Shown here: positions 45,447 through 54,133 of the stretch, piece after piece
Layout of the letters: every line of letters starts with the position of its first letter
How positions within the stretch are numbered: the first letter of the stretch is position 1
From: Gracilimonas sp017641085
GTDB taxonomy: Bacteria > Bacteroidota > Rhodothermia > Balneolales > Balneolaceae
Assembly (NCBI RefSeq): GCF_046115515.1
Contig: NZ_CP175953.1
DNA length: 64,000 bases
Reading direction: 5' to 3' (one strand)
Made by a program: the position numbers and the translations under genes
Notes under the pieces: generated by a model
What the model saw: only the letters and a program-made list of their open reading frames with translations
Database searches by the model: none
Told to the model about the DNA's origin: nothing

Positions 45447-45674
45447 TTAATCAGCCCTGTAAGCCTTCTTGTAATATGCGCCGGGTTCAAATTCCGTATC
45501 CCCGGTTTCAAACATCAACTCGATGTAGGGAATGCAGAGTCCGCATCCACAGCTGCAGAAGTCTTCCGCCTGAAGTTCTTTTACGGATGTAATACCGTTC
45601 TCTTCAGCATGGTCTTTTACTTCTTTGAAGCTCCGGCTGTGGCATATACATCGGTTGACTAAATATCGGCTCAT
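45447..45674 (-). CDS. BFD-like [2Fe-2S]-binding small protein
   Basis: 75 residues with Cys9 and Cys11 (NRCICHSRS) and the cluster block FCSCGCGLCIPY (Cys40, 42, 44, 47), like bacterioferritin-associated ferredoxin domains that bind a [2Fe-2S] cluster in a helical fold. More Cys are present than the four needed. Its start overlaps the dCTP deaminase stop (ATGA), so it is made from the same message. A role as electron donor or iron sensor is possible; the partner is unknown. Confidence 0.75.
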   Translation of the reverse strand: MSRYLVNRCICHSRSFKEVKDHAEENGITSVKELQAEDFCSCGCGLCIPYIELMFETGDTEFEPGAYYKKAYRAD

Positions 45675-46885
45675 GGTTGCTTGAAATGCTTACCTAACTT
45701 GAGATCCTGTCCCTGGTAATTACTGTCAATTTCCTCGCCATATACAAAATCCGGTTTCTCGGCATTAGGCTCAAACTGCATACTGAACATGGTCTGACCA
45801 TCCTCAATCATAAACGGGACATCATGTGAGCGAACTTCAAGCACTGCCCTTGCTCCCTGGTCTTCCACCGATCCGCCAAAGCCACTGTCAAAGAATCCTG
45901 CATAATGTGTTCGCAGCTCTCCCGAGCCAGTATCATAAGCCATCATTTCGCAAGCAAGGTGAGCCGGAACCCGAATTCGTTCTTTGGATGCAAAAATATA
46001 AAAGGCCTCCGGTTCAAGGATAAGCTGATCGTTCTGCTGGGCATAAATCGGCTCCCAAAATTCCTCCACTTCATAATGCCCGATATTCTCCAGATCGATA
46101 TAATTATTGTGCTTTTTTGCTTTATACCCAATGATATCGCCCTTCTTCCCCTTCAGGTCAACACTCATAAACAAGCCTTGCTTAACCTTGATCTTCTCCA
46201 TGGAAACAGGCACTCTTTGTTCATCAAACAGCAGTGGATCTGCTGCATGCACCCGTAGTAAATCCTGATCGGGAAGCACTTCAAATCCATGCCGAACGCG
46301 TAGTTGATTCAACCTTTGCCCGGTTTTTACTTTTATAGAGAATGATTTAGGGACCACTTCCAGGTACATTTTTCCACGATAGCCGGGGGTAACTTCTTCA
46401 AAACGATGCGAATAATCGGTGATGACCCGCGTGAATACATCCAGCCGGCCGGTGGAGCTTTTGGGGTTTGCCTTGGCCGAAAGATTTTCGACCGTACCCA
46501 GCTTGACTTCACTCTCTTCTTTATTTCCGTTGAACAGTCCCTTTTGAATCGTGTTGTTTGATTCGGGCATGTTCAGTTCTTCCAATAAAGGAATGATGTA
46601 CACGCAATTTTGCTCCAGCACCGCTCCGTCTGTAATCGGCACTTCATACATTTTCAGTTTTTCCACCTTCTCTTCCACCGAATCATTTTCGGGTAGAAAG
46701 CTGCAGCGAACACGATATGCAACCTCACCAAGACGAAGATCGATGGAGTTGGGTTGAAACTGATTATCCTGAATGGGATAGTTTGGATCAGATGTTATAA
46801 TCCCAAGTGCATGAAGTAACTTGAGTTTTTGAACCGGTAAAATTCCTTTTGTACGAAGCTGAACTTCTTTCAGAGTCTCAGGCAT
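45671..46885 (-). CDS. dcd: Long-form (two-domain) dCTP deaminase
   Basis: Deaminates dCTP to dUTP for thymidylate synthesis. The ordinary enzyme is about 190 residues; this one has 404 from the ATG at 46885 (a TTG two codons upstream is less likely). Two dUTPase-like folds are seen: the first with FQPNSIDLRLGEVAYRV and NPKSSTGRLDVFTRVITD, the second with HYEVEEFWEPIYAQQND and AYDTGSGELRTHYAGFFDSGFGG. The second repeats the arginine/glutamate active-site region. The long form also occurs in alphaproteobacteria. Confidence 0.88.
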   Translation of the reverse strand: MPETLKEVQLRTKGILPVQKLKLLHALGIITSDPNYPIQDNQFQPNSIDLRLGEVAYRVRCSFLPENDSVEEKVEKLKMYEVPITDGAVLEQNCVYIIPLLEELNMPESNNTIQKGLFNGNKEESEVKLGTVENLSAKANPKSSTGRLDVFTRVITDYSHRFEEVTPGYRGKMYLEVVPKSFSIKVKTGQRLNQLRVRHGFEVLPDQDLLRVHAADPLLFDEQRVPVSMEKIKVKQGLFMSVDLKGKKGDIIGYKAKKHNNYIDLENIGHYEVEEFWEPIYAQQNDQLILEPEAFYIFASKERIRVPAHLACEMMAYDTGSGELRTHYAGFFDSGFGGSVEDQGARAVLEVRSHDVPFMIEDGQTMFSMQFEPNAEKPDFVYGEEIDSNYQGQDLKLGKHFKQP

Positions 46886-46932
46886 ATTCAAATCGCGTGC
46901 TTATTTTCGACTGAAGATAACGACCACGTTCC

Positions 46933-46966
46933 AATATTCAATATTGAATCATGAATATTCAATATT
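46933..46966. repeat. Two 13-bp direct repeats 21 bp apart, upstream of dcd
   Basis: AATATTCAATATT occurs at 46933-46945 and 46954-46966. Each contains or touches the palindrome ATTCAATATTGAAT-like core, and the 21-base step equals two helical turns. The site is in the 83-base gap 42-75 bases before the dcd start on the minus strand, where an operator would be expected; it could also be a dispersed repeat. Confidence 0.5.
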
Positions 46967-46974
46967 GATTGAAT

Positions 46975-47796
46975 TTAAAAGCCCCAATCACGATAAAGAT
47001 CCGCACGTCGGTCTCTTAGAAAAAGCTTTTTTGCATGTGATCTATGCACTTCGGCAAGATCCAATTCTGCGTACAAAATCTCTTCAGTTCCTTCCCCTGC
47101 TCTGGCTATTATCTCACCCGCGGGATTGCATACGAATGATTCCCCGGCAAATGTAAGTTTTGGTTCTTCCCCCACGCGGTTGCACAAAGCCACGAAATAT
47201 CCATTCTGGAAAGCAGCTGTTCTGACTTCGGCTTCATATAAACCTTCCGGCCATTCACCCACCGAACCCGCCTGGGGTATGAAAACCACATCAGCACCGG
47301 CCAAAGCCAGCGCCCGCATATATTCAGGGTAATGCCTGTCGTAACAAATGGCGATGCCGATTTTACCGAATGGGGTTTCATAAACAGGAGCACCGTTATC
47401 CCCCGGGGTGTAATACTGCTGCTCATGAAAACAGGCATACTCTGTGATATGCACCATGCGTGTGGTTCCCAAAATGGAACCGTCGGTATTAATAACCGGT
47501 GAGCTGTCGAAAAGAGCAGCTCCATCTTTTTCATACAGATTTAAGATGATGACCACACCGAATTCTTTTGCCAGTTTTGAAAAGACATCTGTAGTCTTCC
47601 CGGGGATAGATTCTGCAAATTCCGATGGGTTATCCGGATTTTGAAACTGAGGATAGAAAGGCTCGAACGCCAGCTCTGCAAAGCAAATGACATTGGCACC
47701 AGCCTCGGCTGCTTTCCTGGCCGAATCCAGTCCCTTTTTTAGATTCGCTTCTTTGTTCTCAGAACAGGATTGCTGTATTAGTGCAATTTTCATCAT
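46975..47796 (-). CDS. Nitrilase-superfamily protein lacking the usual catalytic Lys
   Basis: 273 residues of the carbon-nitrogen hydrolase fold, closest in appearance to N-carbamoylputrescine amidase/beta-ureidopropionase. Glu41 (CFAELAFEPF), Cys151 (GIAICYDRHYPEYMRALAL) and the second Glu125 (FHEQQYYTPGD) are in place. The position of the catalytic lysine, normally Arg-Lys-x-His, reads TTRMVHI with Met114 (codon ATG on the coding strand). So the Glu-Lys-Cys triad is incomplete. Two adjacent ATGs (47796, 47793) can start it. It lies two bases after the T9SS gene upstream. Confidence 0.85.
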   Translation of the reverse strand: MMKIALIQQSCSENKEANLKKGLDSARKAAEAGANVICFAELAFEPFYPQFQNPDNPSEFAESIPGKTTDVFSKLAKEFGVVIILNLYEKDGAALFDSSPVINTDGSILGTTRMVHITEYACFHEQQYYTPGDNGAPVYETPFGKIGIAICYDRHYPEYMRALALAGADVVFIPQAGSVGEWPEGLYEAEVRTAAFQNGYFVALCNRVGEEPKLTFAGESFVCNPAGEIIARAGEGTEEILYAELDLAEVHRSHAKKLFLRDRRADLYRDWGF

Positions 47797-47798
47797 GC

Positions 47799-49736
47799 CT
47801 ATTTTAATAGTGTCATTTTACGGGTGATAACTTCGTCTCCCGCCTTCAGGCGATAATAGTAAATTCCACCGGCCATTCCATCCGCATTCCAAGAAATAGT
47901 ATAAGTGCCGGCTGGTTTTGGGCTATCCTCTAATTTATGGACTTTCTGTCCCATCACATTAAATACCGTGAGTGAAACCGGGGCAGCTTCCTTTAGTGTA
48001 TATTGAATATGAGTTACCGGGTTGAAAGGATTCGGATAATTCTGATCTAAACTAAATTGATCAACCTTGTCTTTCTTTTCAGTACTTACGGAATTCGTAG
48101 TGTTCAATAAAATGCCAAAGCGGGGAGATGGTTCTACAACAGCCGGAGGAAATACCGGAGATTTAAGTACGCTTGTATAGCTTTTCTTCCCATCGGCCTT
48201 TACCTCAAAGAAGTAAGACTGTTCCTCTTCCATTAGCAGCGAAGTTCCGGTTTCATAATCAATCAGGGTGAAATCCCAATACTCCGGTATGTTGTAAAAT
48301 TTATGCCATCGCAAGGTATAGGTTCCGCTTATTCCGCCACCAAAAACTGCAAGTTCATACTTTTGATGTTCAGAGGGATTCATTGCCCTTGCGTCCTGCA
48401 CCAGCAAATCGTACCGGTAGTCGTTGCGGGTTCTGATAAAACTTAGGTACGGGCTTCCATCAAAGGGAATCATTTTACTTCCGTCAAATGCGTCCGGCTG
48501 ATCGGATGATTGCGGACTGAAAAACAACTTATTGGAAATATCTTTCTGTCCGTTTGGTTCCTCCAGTTGAAGCTCGATTTGTCTAAACGTCTTATTTCTA
48601 CTTTTCGAGAAGTAATAGGCATTTGCCGTATCGGAAGTTTTTGCTGAAGTCGGGATGGTAATCTGGGTTGTGGAACTGTCATTTCTTTCGGCAAAAAAGC
48701 CGGCCCAACTGCTTACAACCGTTTCGGTTCCAAAGTTAACCGTATTCAAGCCATTGGAATCATAAAAGTAGAGCGGACTTTTTAATCCACCATTCACACC
48801 CCCGCTGCCATTTCCCTCGATGTCATCAAGCTTGATGTTACTCATAAAGGGATTTCCGATAAGGGTGAATGAACTGCTGACGTCCACAATTACATCTGAG
48901 GAAGGTTCGGGGCCGGAAGCGTCAAGCATAAGGGGAAGCTCGGTACTTCCATTCACGTTATTATCAAAAAAGTAGGCAATAAATCCCAGTCCATCTCCCC
49001 ATGGGGTATAAATATTCTCTGGAACAAGATACCCGTTCCCCGCCGTGCCGTTGGAAGCAGGATTGATGTAAATGTTTGGATCGGCGGCTTCATTCTCCCC
49101 GCCGGCAATTCCCTGAACAGCCGTGTCATCCATGATTTCTGTTACCGCCGCATCCTTCACCGGAAAAGACAACACCCTCCACCCGGCCTCGCCGGTAATT
49201 TCAACCCGGGAGGCAATGGGCTCAATGCTGATTCTAAAATTCCGGCTGCTTGTAAATGAATAGCTTGAGTCTTCTGCCATAATTATGGTTGTATCTTCAT
49301 CCTCATCAATAAAATCCAGCTTCCAAAGACTCGAAATATTTTTAAAGCCAGCCCAGCTGATCGTGAACTCACCGGAAAAACCGGCATCTTCCATTTCCAG
49401 GTCATAGACCTGCACCGTATCGGGGTATAAATTCCGGGCATCCTGAACCAGGCGCTCGCTGCCACTGCCAAAGTCTTGCAGAAAAAACAAATAGGGATCA
49501 GCTGATGAAATCGGAGCCAGCTTTGCACCATCGTATCCATCTTTTCCTTCCGATCCGTTGGCATGAAAGTAGAGCTTGTTGCTGACATCTTCGACTCCGT
49601 TGGACGCCACCAGTTTCAGTGAGATTTCCCGGTAGGTGATACTTTCACTTTGAGCAACCGCTGCCGGACTGAAAAATACCCCAATCAAGAAGAAAAGCAG
49701 ATTGATACTATGTATATGATGACCGATCAACGGCAA
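47799..49736 (-). CDS. T9SS cargo protein with paralogous beta-domains
   Basis: About 645 residues. The frame is open to 49979, but that extension overlaps the PID-CTERM gene and its terminator. A TTG at 49736 (or 49730) starts just after the terminator and gives a good signal peptide (INLLFFLIGVFFSPAAVAQ). Two related beta-sandwich units (YREISLKLVASNGVEDVSNK and FRQIELQLEEPNGQKDISNK) flank a block starting VEITGEAGWRVLSFPV. The C-terminal sorting domain has DQNYPNPFNPVTHIQYTLKE and ends RKMTLLK. It is exported by type IX secretion and anchored or released. The same blocks occur in 50088-53060. Confidence 0.82.
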   Translation of the reverse strand: MPLIGHHIHSINLLFFLIGVFFSPAAVAQSESITYREISLKLVASNGVEDVSNKLYFHANGSEGKDGYDGAKLAPISSADPYLFFLQDFGSGSERLVQDARNLYPDTVQVYDLEMEDAGFSGEFTISWAGFKNISSLWKLDFIDEDEDTTIIMAEDSSYSFTSSRNFRISIEPIASRVEITGEAGWRVLSFPVKDAAVTEIMDDTAVQGIAGGENEAADPNIYINPASNGTAGNGYLVPENIYTPWGDGLGFIAYFFDNNVNGSTELPLMLDASGPEPSSDVIVDVSSSFTLIGNPFMSNIKLDDIEGNGSGGVNGGLKSPLYFYDSNGLNTVNFGTETVVSSWAGFFAERNDSSTTQITIPTSAKTSDTANAYYFSKSRNKTFRQIELQLEEPNGQKDISNKLFFSPQSSDQPDAFDGSKMIPFDGSPYLSFIRTRNDYRYDLLVQDARAMNPSEHQKYELAVFGGGISGTYTLRWHKFYNIPEYWDFTLIDYETGTSLLMEEEQSYFFEVKADGKKSYTSVLKSPVFPPAVVEPSPRFGILLNTTNSVSTEKKDKVDQFSLDQNYPNPFNPVTHIQYTLKEAAPVSLTVFNVMGQKVHKLEDSPKPAGTYTISWNADGMAGGIYYYRLKAGDEVITRKMTLLK

Positions 49737-49752
49737 AGAATTTGGTTTATAT

Positions 49753-49779
49753 AAAAAAGGTGCCCGATGTTGAGCACCT
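49753..49779 (-). terminator. Intrinsic terminator after the PID-CTERM gene
   Basis: Read leftward, AGGTGC (49779-49774) pairs with GCACCT (49763-49758), followed by a run of T residues. It lies 28 bases after the small gene's stop, and 17 bases before the proposed TTG start of the T9SS gene, which therefore needs its own promoter or read-through. Confidence 0.75.
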
Positions 49780-49806
49780 GATGACTTTATTAAATGTAAC
49801 CGGTTT

Positions 49807-50010
49807 TTATAACCCTGATTCCTCTTGCCTCTTTTTGCGATCGCGTAATTTCTTGAGCGCATAGCCTCCGCCGGCAGCGGCCAATAAGCCAAGTCCTCCG
49901 TCAATTGGTGCCTGACTTGGGTTGGCTGGTAAACCGGGCTGAGCATGCACAATAACTGATAAGGCAAGTAAAAAAACAATTGTAATGAAGATATAAATGA
50001 GGGTTTTCAT
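49807..50010 (-). CDS. PID-CTERM small sorted protein
   Basis: 67 residues: signal peptide (1-23, IVFLLALSVIVHAQ), a short mature part PGLPANPSQ, the motif APIDGGLGLLAAAGGGYALK and a basic tail KKLRDRKKRQEE. This signal, motif, hydrophobic helix and Arg/Lys tail match the PID-CTERM sorting class of Bacteroidota, thought to be processed by an exosortase-like transpeptidase. The mature peptide would be only about ten residues, so the gene looks like a sorting tag with almost no cargo. It lies between two paralogous T9SS genes. Confidence 0.75.
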   Translation of the reverse strand: MKTLIYIFITIVFLLALSVIVHAQPGLPANPSQAPIDGGLGLLAAAGGGYALKKLRDRKKRQEESGL

Positions 50011-50087
50011 AATCTGAAATTTTGAATTTAAGACGATAAATGCTGAAGCTCAGAAGCAATCAACATCCGTAATTCATCATGAATAAT

Positions 50088-53060
50088 TTATTTAATTAGA
50101 GTCATTTGGCGAATCATCACCTGGCTTTCGGCCTGCAGGCGATAATGATATATCCCACTTGCCATATCGGCGGCATCCCAACTCACCCGGTATGTACCCT
50201 CCGGTTTTGTTTCATTAACAAGAATAGCAACTTGCTGCCCCATTACATTATACACCGTTAAAGTAACAGGCACTGACTTCGACACGCTATATTCAATTGT
50301 TGTAATTGGGTTGAACGGGTTCGGATAATTTTGTTTTAAAGCAAAAGTTTGAGGCTCATCCTCTTGTTCCGTACTTGTAGTTGTACTGGTTTTCAGCGTA
50401 ATAGAGAATCGTGAGTTTACCTCTTCAGTTTCAGCCTGTGCTGCTGAAAAATGAGAAGCTGAAGTCTCTTTTCGTTTTTGAGTCGCTTCAACCTCAAACT
50501 CATACAAAGTTTCCGGTGCCATCGTAACCGATTCTCCTGTTTCATAGTCATTCAGCGTGAACTCCCAATCCTCCGGGATGTTCTTCATTTCAGGCCAGCT
50601 GAGGGTATAGGAACCAGAAATTCCGGCATCGGCAATCACCAATTCATAACGTTGTTCCTCTGTTGGATCTAAGAGTCGTGCATCCTGAACCAATAGTTCT
50701 TTACCGTTCCCAAAATCGTTTTCAAATGCCAGAAAAGGTGCACCATCCAGTGGTGAAAGTTTACCGCCATCAAATCCATCTTTGTTTGCAGAAGAATGAT
50801 CAGAGAAATAGAGCTTGGTTGTCCGGTCAGAATAATTTCCCGGAGCTTCCAATAACAAATTTATCTGCCGGAAATTATCTTCTGATCCTGATTTAGATAA
50901 CTTGACTGCATCGGTTGTAGCAGCTGCAGTTGGGATCGTTAATTCAGTTGTACTGCTGCTAAACCTTTGAACGAAGAACCCACTCCAGTCGCCTATAACA
51001 TTACTGCTACCAAGATTCACTGTTTCCCATCCCGAGGCACCATAGAGATAAATTGGACTTGTTAAACCATCATTTACCCCATTTCCGCTATCATTTCCTG
51101 AAATATCATCGATGGAAAGGTTACTGTTGAATGGGTTCCCGGCAAGCGTCCAGGTATCGGAAATTGTTACATTCACGTCTGCATCAGGGGCATTACCAAA
51201 TGCATCCAGGGTAATCGGTAATGGGGAACTTCCATTTGTGGAGTTATCGAAGAAATAAAGGATAAAACCCAATCCGTCTCCCCATGGAGTAGTTGTATTG
51301 GTGGGGGTGATATAATCCGATTGGTCAGAACCGTCATAAGCCGGGTTGATAAATAAGTTTGGATCTGCACCTGCGTTATCACCACCTGAAATACCCTGAA
51401 CGGCCGTATTGTCAGATATATCGGCTACGGTTCCATCTTCAATCGGCAAGGAAAGCAGACGCCACCCAGCATTGCCCGTTATTTCCACAGAAGGCTGAAA
51501 ATACGTACCATCAATTCGGGTTCCGGGAGAAAAAGAAGAAGCATCATCTGTATCGGCGGTTTCGTGCTGTGCAAAACTACCCGTTAAATCAGGACTTCTT
51601 GTAATTGATTCATCGTTGTTAGCTTCTGAACCATATGTTAAACTAATAATCTCAATTCCTGATCCATTTTTCAGAGTGATCGTTTCACCTGTATTATTCA
51701 ACCCCAGTGAAGATGTGGAATCAACAATGCTATTGCCAAAATCTCCTGTCGGTGTTCCTCCTCCGAATATTACCGCCGCTTGCAACGCCTTAAGTGTTGT
51801 TGAAGAAGGAAACGTGTACCTGTCCGTAGAGTTATCAGAAAAAACCCAATTACTGATGTCTATATCCGTAGCCCCATAATTGACCAATTCTATAAATTCA
51901 TCATCATCGGTATCTACAATACCATCCCCGTTTGCATCCCCGCTGGTACCATCCGGATCAGCTAAAACTTCATTAAAAATAATATCCGGAGTTTCTAAAG
52001 TGGTAGCATCATCTTCAGGAACCGTTCCATCTGTTTTATAATCAATATCCGAACCTGAATTTGTATAAGGATAAATCTTAAAGTAGTAGGTGGTCGTTTC
52101 ATCCAAACCGGTGAAAGAAGTCGATCCTTCAGCATATAATACATTCAACGCCCCTGCTCCATCTGATAAATCTGAGTCATCTGATTCAGCTGTCCCGTCT
52201 GTTGGGTCTGATACATTATCCATATCACTTGCTTTAACTAAGTATCCATCCGGCAGTGTAGTTCCTAAAGCATCGGTCCAGCTTAAATCAATTCTCTTAA
52301 TCGACCCTGTGGCCGTAAATGAAGTTGCATGACTGGAAGGTTCAGCCTTTGCGTTCTCAAGTTCCTGTTCAACTGAAAAATCATCGACCCATAACTCCCC
52401 TGCTCTTGTACTCGTATATTCGAAATAGACAGTAACATAAGAGAAAGTTGTATGATCAGTATCAGTTGCTAATCCTCCTAAAGTTAGATTATCAAAATCG
52501 CCGTCTGTATCATACGACAGACTCCAAATTCCTGAGCTACTTCTCTCAACTTCAATACCAATTAAATCACCTGACCCCCAATCAAATAGAGTGCTTATAA
52601 TTGCACTATATGAACCATTAGTAACCTTATAAAGGGTCAGGATGTCGGAAATACCATTAAAATTTATACCTACAACGTATCCATTGTAAGTACTACTCAT
52701 TACATACTCTTCATCTCCAAAAATGCCAACACCGAAAAAATTTGAACCCGATGGATCCCAACTTCCGTTATTTAAATTGAATTGCCAGGTTGTCACCTTT
52801 GTAGACAAATCTCCGGAGGATATTGAGCTGTAAATATAACTTTCGTTCTCCTCGCTACTCAAGGCATGTTTCATTGAGTACGAACCATTTATAGGTGAAC
52901 TTGTTGATGCAGCCCAGTGATTCGTGGAATCATCAACCCAGGAATTTAAATTGCCAGCTTCAAAATCATCTGAAAGCAAGGTTGTCTGTGCCTGGGAAAT
53001 TTCACTGATAGAAATCAACGATAGTGTAAAAATTAGCAGAATAGTATTCCTCATGGACAT
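50088..53060 (-). CDS. Large T9SS cargo protein with LTD and FN3-like domains
   Basis: 990 residues with a signal peptide (ISEISQAQ). Residues 26-235 look like a lectin/LamG jellyroll; 240-350 a fibronectin-III-like unit (IDLSWTDALGTTLPDGYLVK); 358-480 a lamin-tail domain (FNEVLADPDG, EFIELVNYGATDIDISNWVF); about 525-720 a block starting VEITGNAGWRLLSLPI; about 750-870 a beta domain. The sorting domain (905-990) has KQNYPNPFNPITTIEYSVSK and ends IRQMTLIK. The last 460 residues are paralogous to the gene at 47799-49736. LTD proteins are often surface or extracellular; the function is unknown. Confidence 0.85.
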   Translation of the reverse strand: MSMRNTILLIFTLSLISISEISQAQTTLLSDDFEAGNLNSWVDDSTNHWAASTSSPINGSYSMKHALSSEENESYIYSSISSGDLSTKVTTWQFNLNNGSWDPSGSNFFGVGIFGDEEYVMSSTYNGYVVGINFNGISDILTLYKVTNGSYSAIISTLFDWGSGDLIGIEVERSSSGIWSLSYDTDGDFDNLTLGGLATDTDHTTFSYVTVYFEYTSTRAGELWVDDFSVEQELENAKAEPSSHATSFTATGSIKRIDLSWTDALGTTLPDGYLVKASDMDNVSDPTDGTAESDDSDLSDGAGALNVLYAEGSTSFTGLDETTTYYFKIYPYTNSGSDIDYKTDGTVPEDDATTLETPDIIFNEVLADPDGTSGDANGDGIVDTDDDEFIELVNYGATDIDISNWVFSDNSTDRYTFPSSTTLKALQAAVIFGGGTPTGDFGNSIVDSTSSLGLNNTGETITLKNGSGIEIISLTYGSEANNDESITRSPDLTGSFAQHETADTDDASSFSPGTRIDGTYFQPSVEITGNAGWRLLSLPIEDGTVADISDNTAVQGISGGDNAGADPNLFINPAYDGSDQSDYITPTNTTTPWGDGLGFILYFFDNSTNGSSPLPITLDAFGNAPDADVNVTISDTWTLAGNPFNSNLSIDDISGNDSGNGVNDGLTSPIYLYGASGWETVNLGSSNVIGDWSGFFVQRFSSSTTELTIPTAAATTDAVKLSKSGSEDNFRQINLLLEAPGNYSDRTTKLYFSDHSSANKDGFDGGKLSPLDGAPFLAFENDFGNGKELLVQDARLLDPTEEQRYELVIADAGISGSYTLSWPEMKNIPEDWEFTLNDYETGESVTMAPETLYEFEVEATQKRKETSASHFSAAQAETEEVNSRFSITLKTSTTTSTEQEDEPQTFALKQNYPNPFNPITTIEYSVSKSVPVTLTVYNVMGQQVAILVNETKPEGTYRVSWDAADMASGIYHYRLQAESQVMIRQMTLIK

Positions 53061-53264
53061 TCCATCTTGACTTAATCCCTTACCCCTGCTTATTTAAAAG
53101 GGAGTTCTCTCGTTAGGTTAATTAGAATACTCAATGAAAACTCTATCTATCTGAGTCTAATTACCTTAATGAAACACTATTCTGGGATTTATTCTTCTTG
53201 ACACTAAAAGATTAGAGACTTCTAATGAAAATCAATTTATGCATCTAAGATAATATTCATCAAA

Positions 53265-53296
53265 TAAAAAAAGCCGGGGAGTAAATCTCCGGCTTT
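53265..53296 (-). terminator. Second of two tandem terminators
   Basis: Read leftward, AAAGCC (53296-53291) with GGAG/CTCC extension pairs back to GGCTTT (53275-53270) with a two-base bulge, followed by five T residues and TATTTG. It backs up the terminator at 53317-53342. Confidence 0.7.
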
Positions 53297-53316
53297 AGTC
53301 TCAATTTCTTTATAAA

Positions 53317-53342
53317 TAAAAAAGGCTCCGAAACGGAGCCTT
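53317..53342 (-). terminator. Terminator after the COX24-like gene
   Basis: AAGGCTCCG (53342-53334 read leftward) pairs perfectly with CGGAGCCTT (53330-53322) around a three-base loop and is followed by a T-rich run. It starts eight bases after the small gene's stop. Confidence 0.88.
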
Positions 53343-53350
53343 ATAAAATC

Positions 53351-53443
53351 TTACTTTTTCTTCTTGTGTCTGTTTTTTCTCAGACGCTTTTTACGCTTAT
53401 GCTTGGCTATTTTGGCGCGCTTTCTTTTTTTACCGCTTGGCAT
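53351..53443 (-). CDS. COX24/AURKAIP1-domain (mS38-like) basic peptide
   Basis: 30 residues beginning MPSGKKRKRAKIAKHKRKKR and ending HKKKK, more than half Lys/Arg. This is the bacterial form of the AURKAIP1/COX24 domain, the conserved tip of mitochondrial small-subunit protein mS38. In Bacteroidota the peptide is nearly invariant in sequence and likely binds rRNA. It sits 84 bases downstream of HU on the same strand and is closed by two tandem terminators, which marks it as a real, well-expressed gene despite its size. Confidence 0.85.
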   Translation of the reverse strand: MPSGKKRKRAKIAKHKRKKRLRKNRHKKKK

Positions 53444-53527
53444 AAATACTCACCTACATATTGTTTTATAAAAATTACTGTTGTTCGAACAGTTCGGAAA
53501 ATAAGAAGTTTTAACAGGTTTTCTAAA

Positions 53528-53821
53528 TCAATTTTCAACCATGTGTGCTTCGTTGACTGCTTCTTTAAAATCTTTCGACATTTTCAGCACCGGGGCATAT
53601 TGTTCCGGCACAATAACTTCTTCATTCGTTTTTGGATTTCGGGCTACTCTCTGAGCTCGCTTAACAACTTTAAAACTGCCAAATCCTCTCAGCTCAATAT
53701 TCTCGCCTCTCTTCATAGCGTCAATAACAGTTTCCATAAAACCGTTTACAACCGCCTCTGTTTCTACTTTCGTTAACCCTACAGATGAAGAAATTACATC
53801 TACGATATCTGCTTTAGTCAT
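53528..53821 (-). CDS. HU-family DNA-binding protein
   Basis: 97-residue histone-like protein that bends DNA as a dimer. The N-terminal helices (MTKADIVDVISSSVGLTKVE), the core ENIELRGFGSFKVVKRAQR, and the arm tip RVARNPKTNEEVIVPEQ (Arg-Asn-Pro intercalating Pro) are complete. The arm pattern is between HU and IHF. A short acidic tail (EAHMVEN) is added. Upstream is a 312-base gap shared with the AGCS symporter. Confidence 0.95.
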   Translation of the reverse strand: MTKADIVDVISSSVGLTKVETEAVVNGFMETVIDAMKRGENIELRGFGSFKVVKRAQRVARNPKTNEEVIVPEQYAPVLKMSKDFKEAVNEAHMVEN

Positions 53822-54133
53822 AATCTAAAAGGTTATTTAATAATTTGTCTATGGTTTCTTAAAAAATACAATAATGAAAACAAAGCTTCCGTAAAATCGT
53901 TCACAAGTTTGAACAAAATACGCAGTTAACTTTTACTGACAGCAACATTTTCACCATCTGATGAAAGTAAACACGGCTTTTCCCTGTTCCGTTTACTTCA
54001 TTAATCATCCTGTTTAAAGAAGCGCCTGCTTCACTTGCTCAGCTTTCACAAATGTTAACCCTTTAATATTCCCAAATGTTTTTTACTTTCAGCCTGCCTT
54101 CTTAACATATTCTTAACCTATAAAATTTTATTC
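53822..54133. other. Divergent intergenic region HU / AGCS symporter
   Basis: 312 bases without an ORF. It holds promoters in both directions. An imperfect hairpin at about 53960-54005 pairs ATGAAAGTAAACACGG with CCGTTTACTTCAT (bulges of one and two bases). No T-run follows, so it might be an operator or a 5' leader structure of the symporter. Nothing else was recognised. Confidence 0.35.

Noticed and set aside
49737..49979. Long N-terminal extension of the T9SS protein (open frame from 49979)
   Set aside because: It overlaps the PID-CTERM gene and its terminator, has no signal peptide at its start, and a TTG at 49736 right after the terminator restores one.
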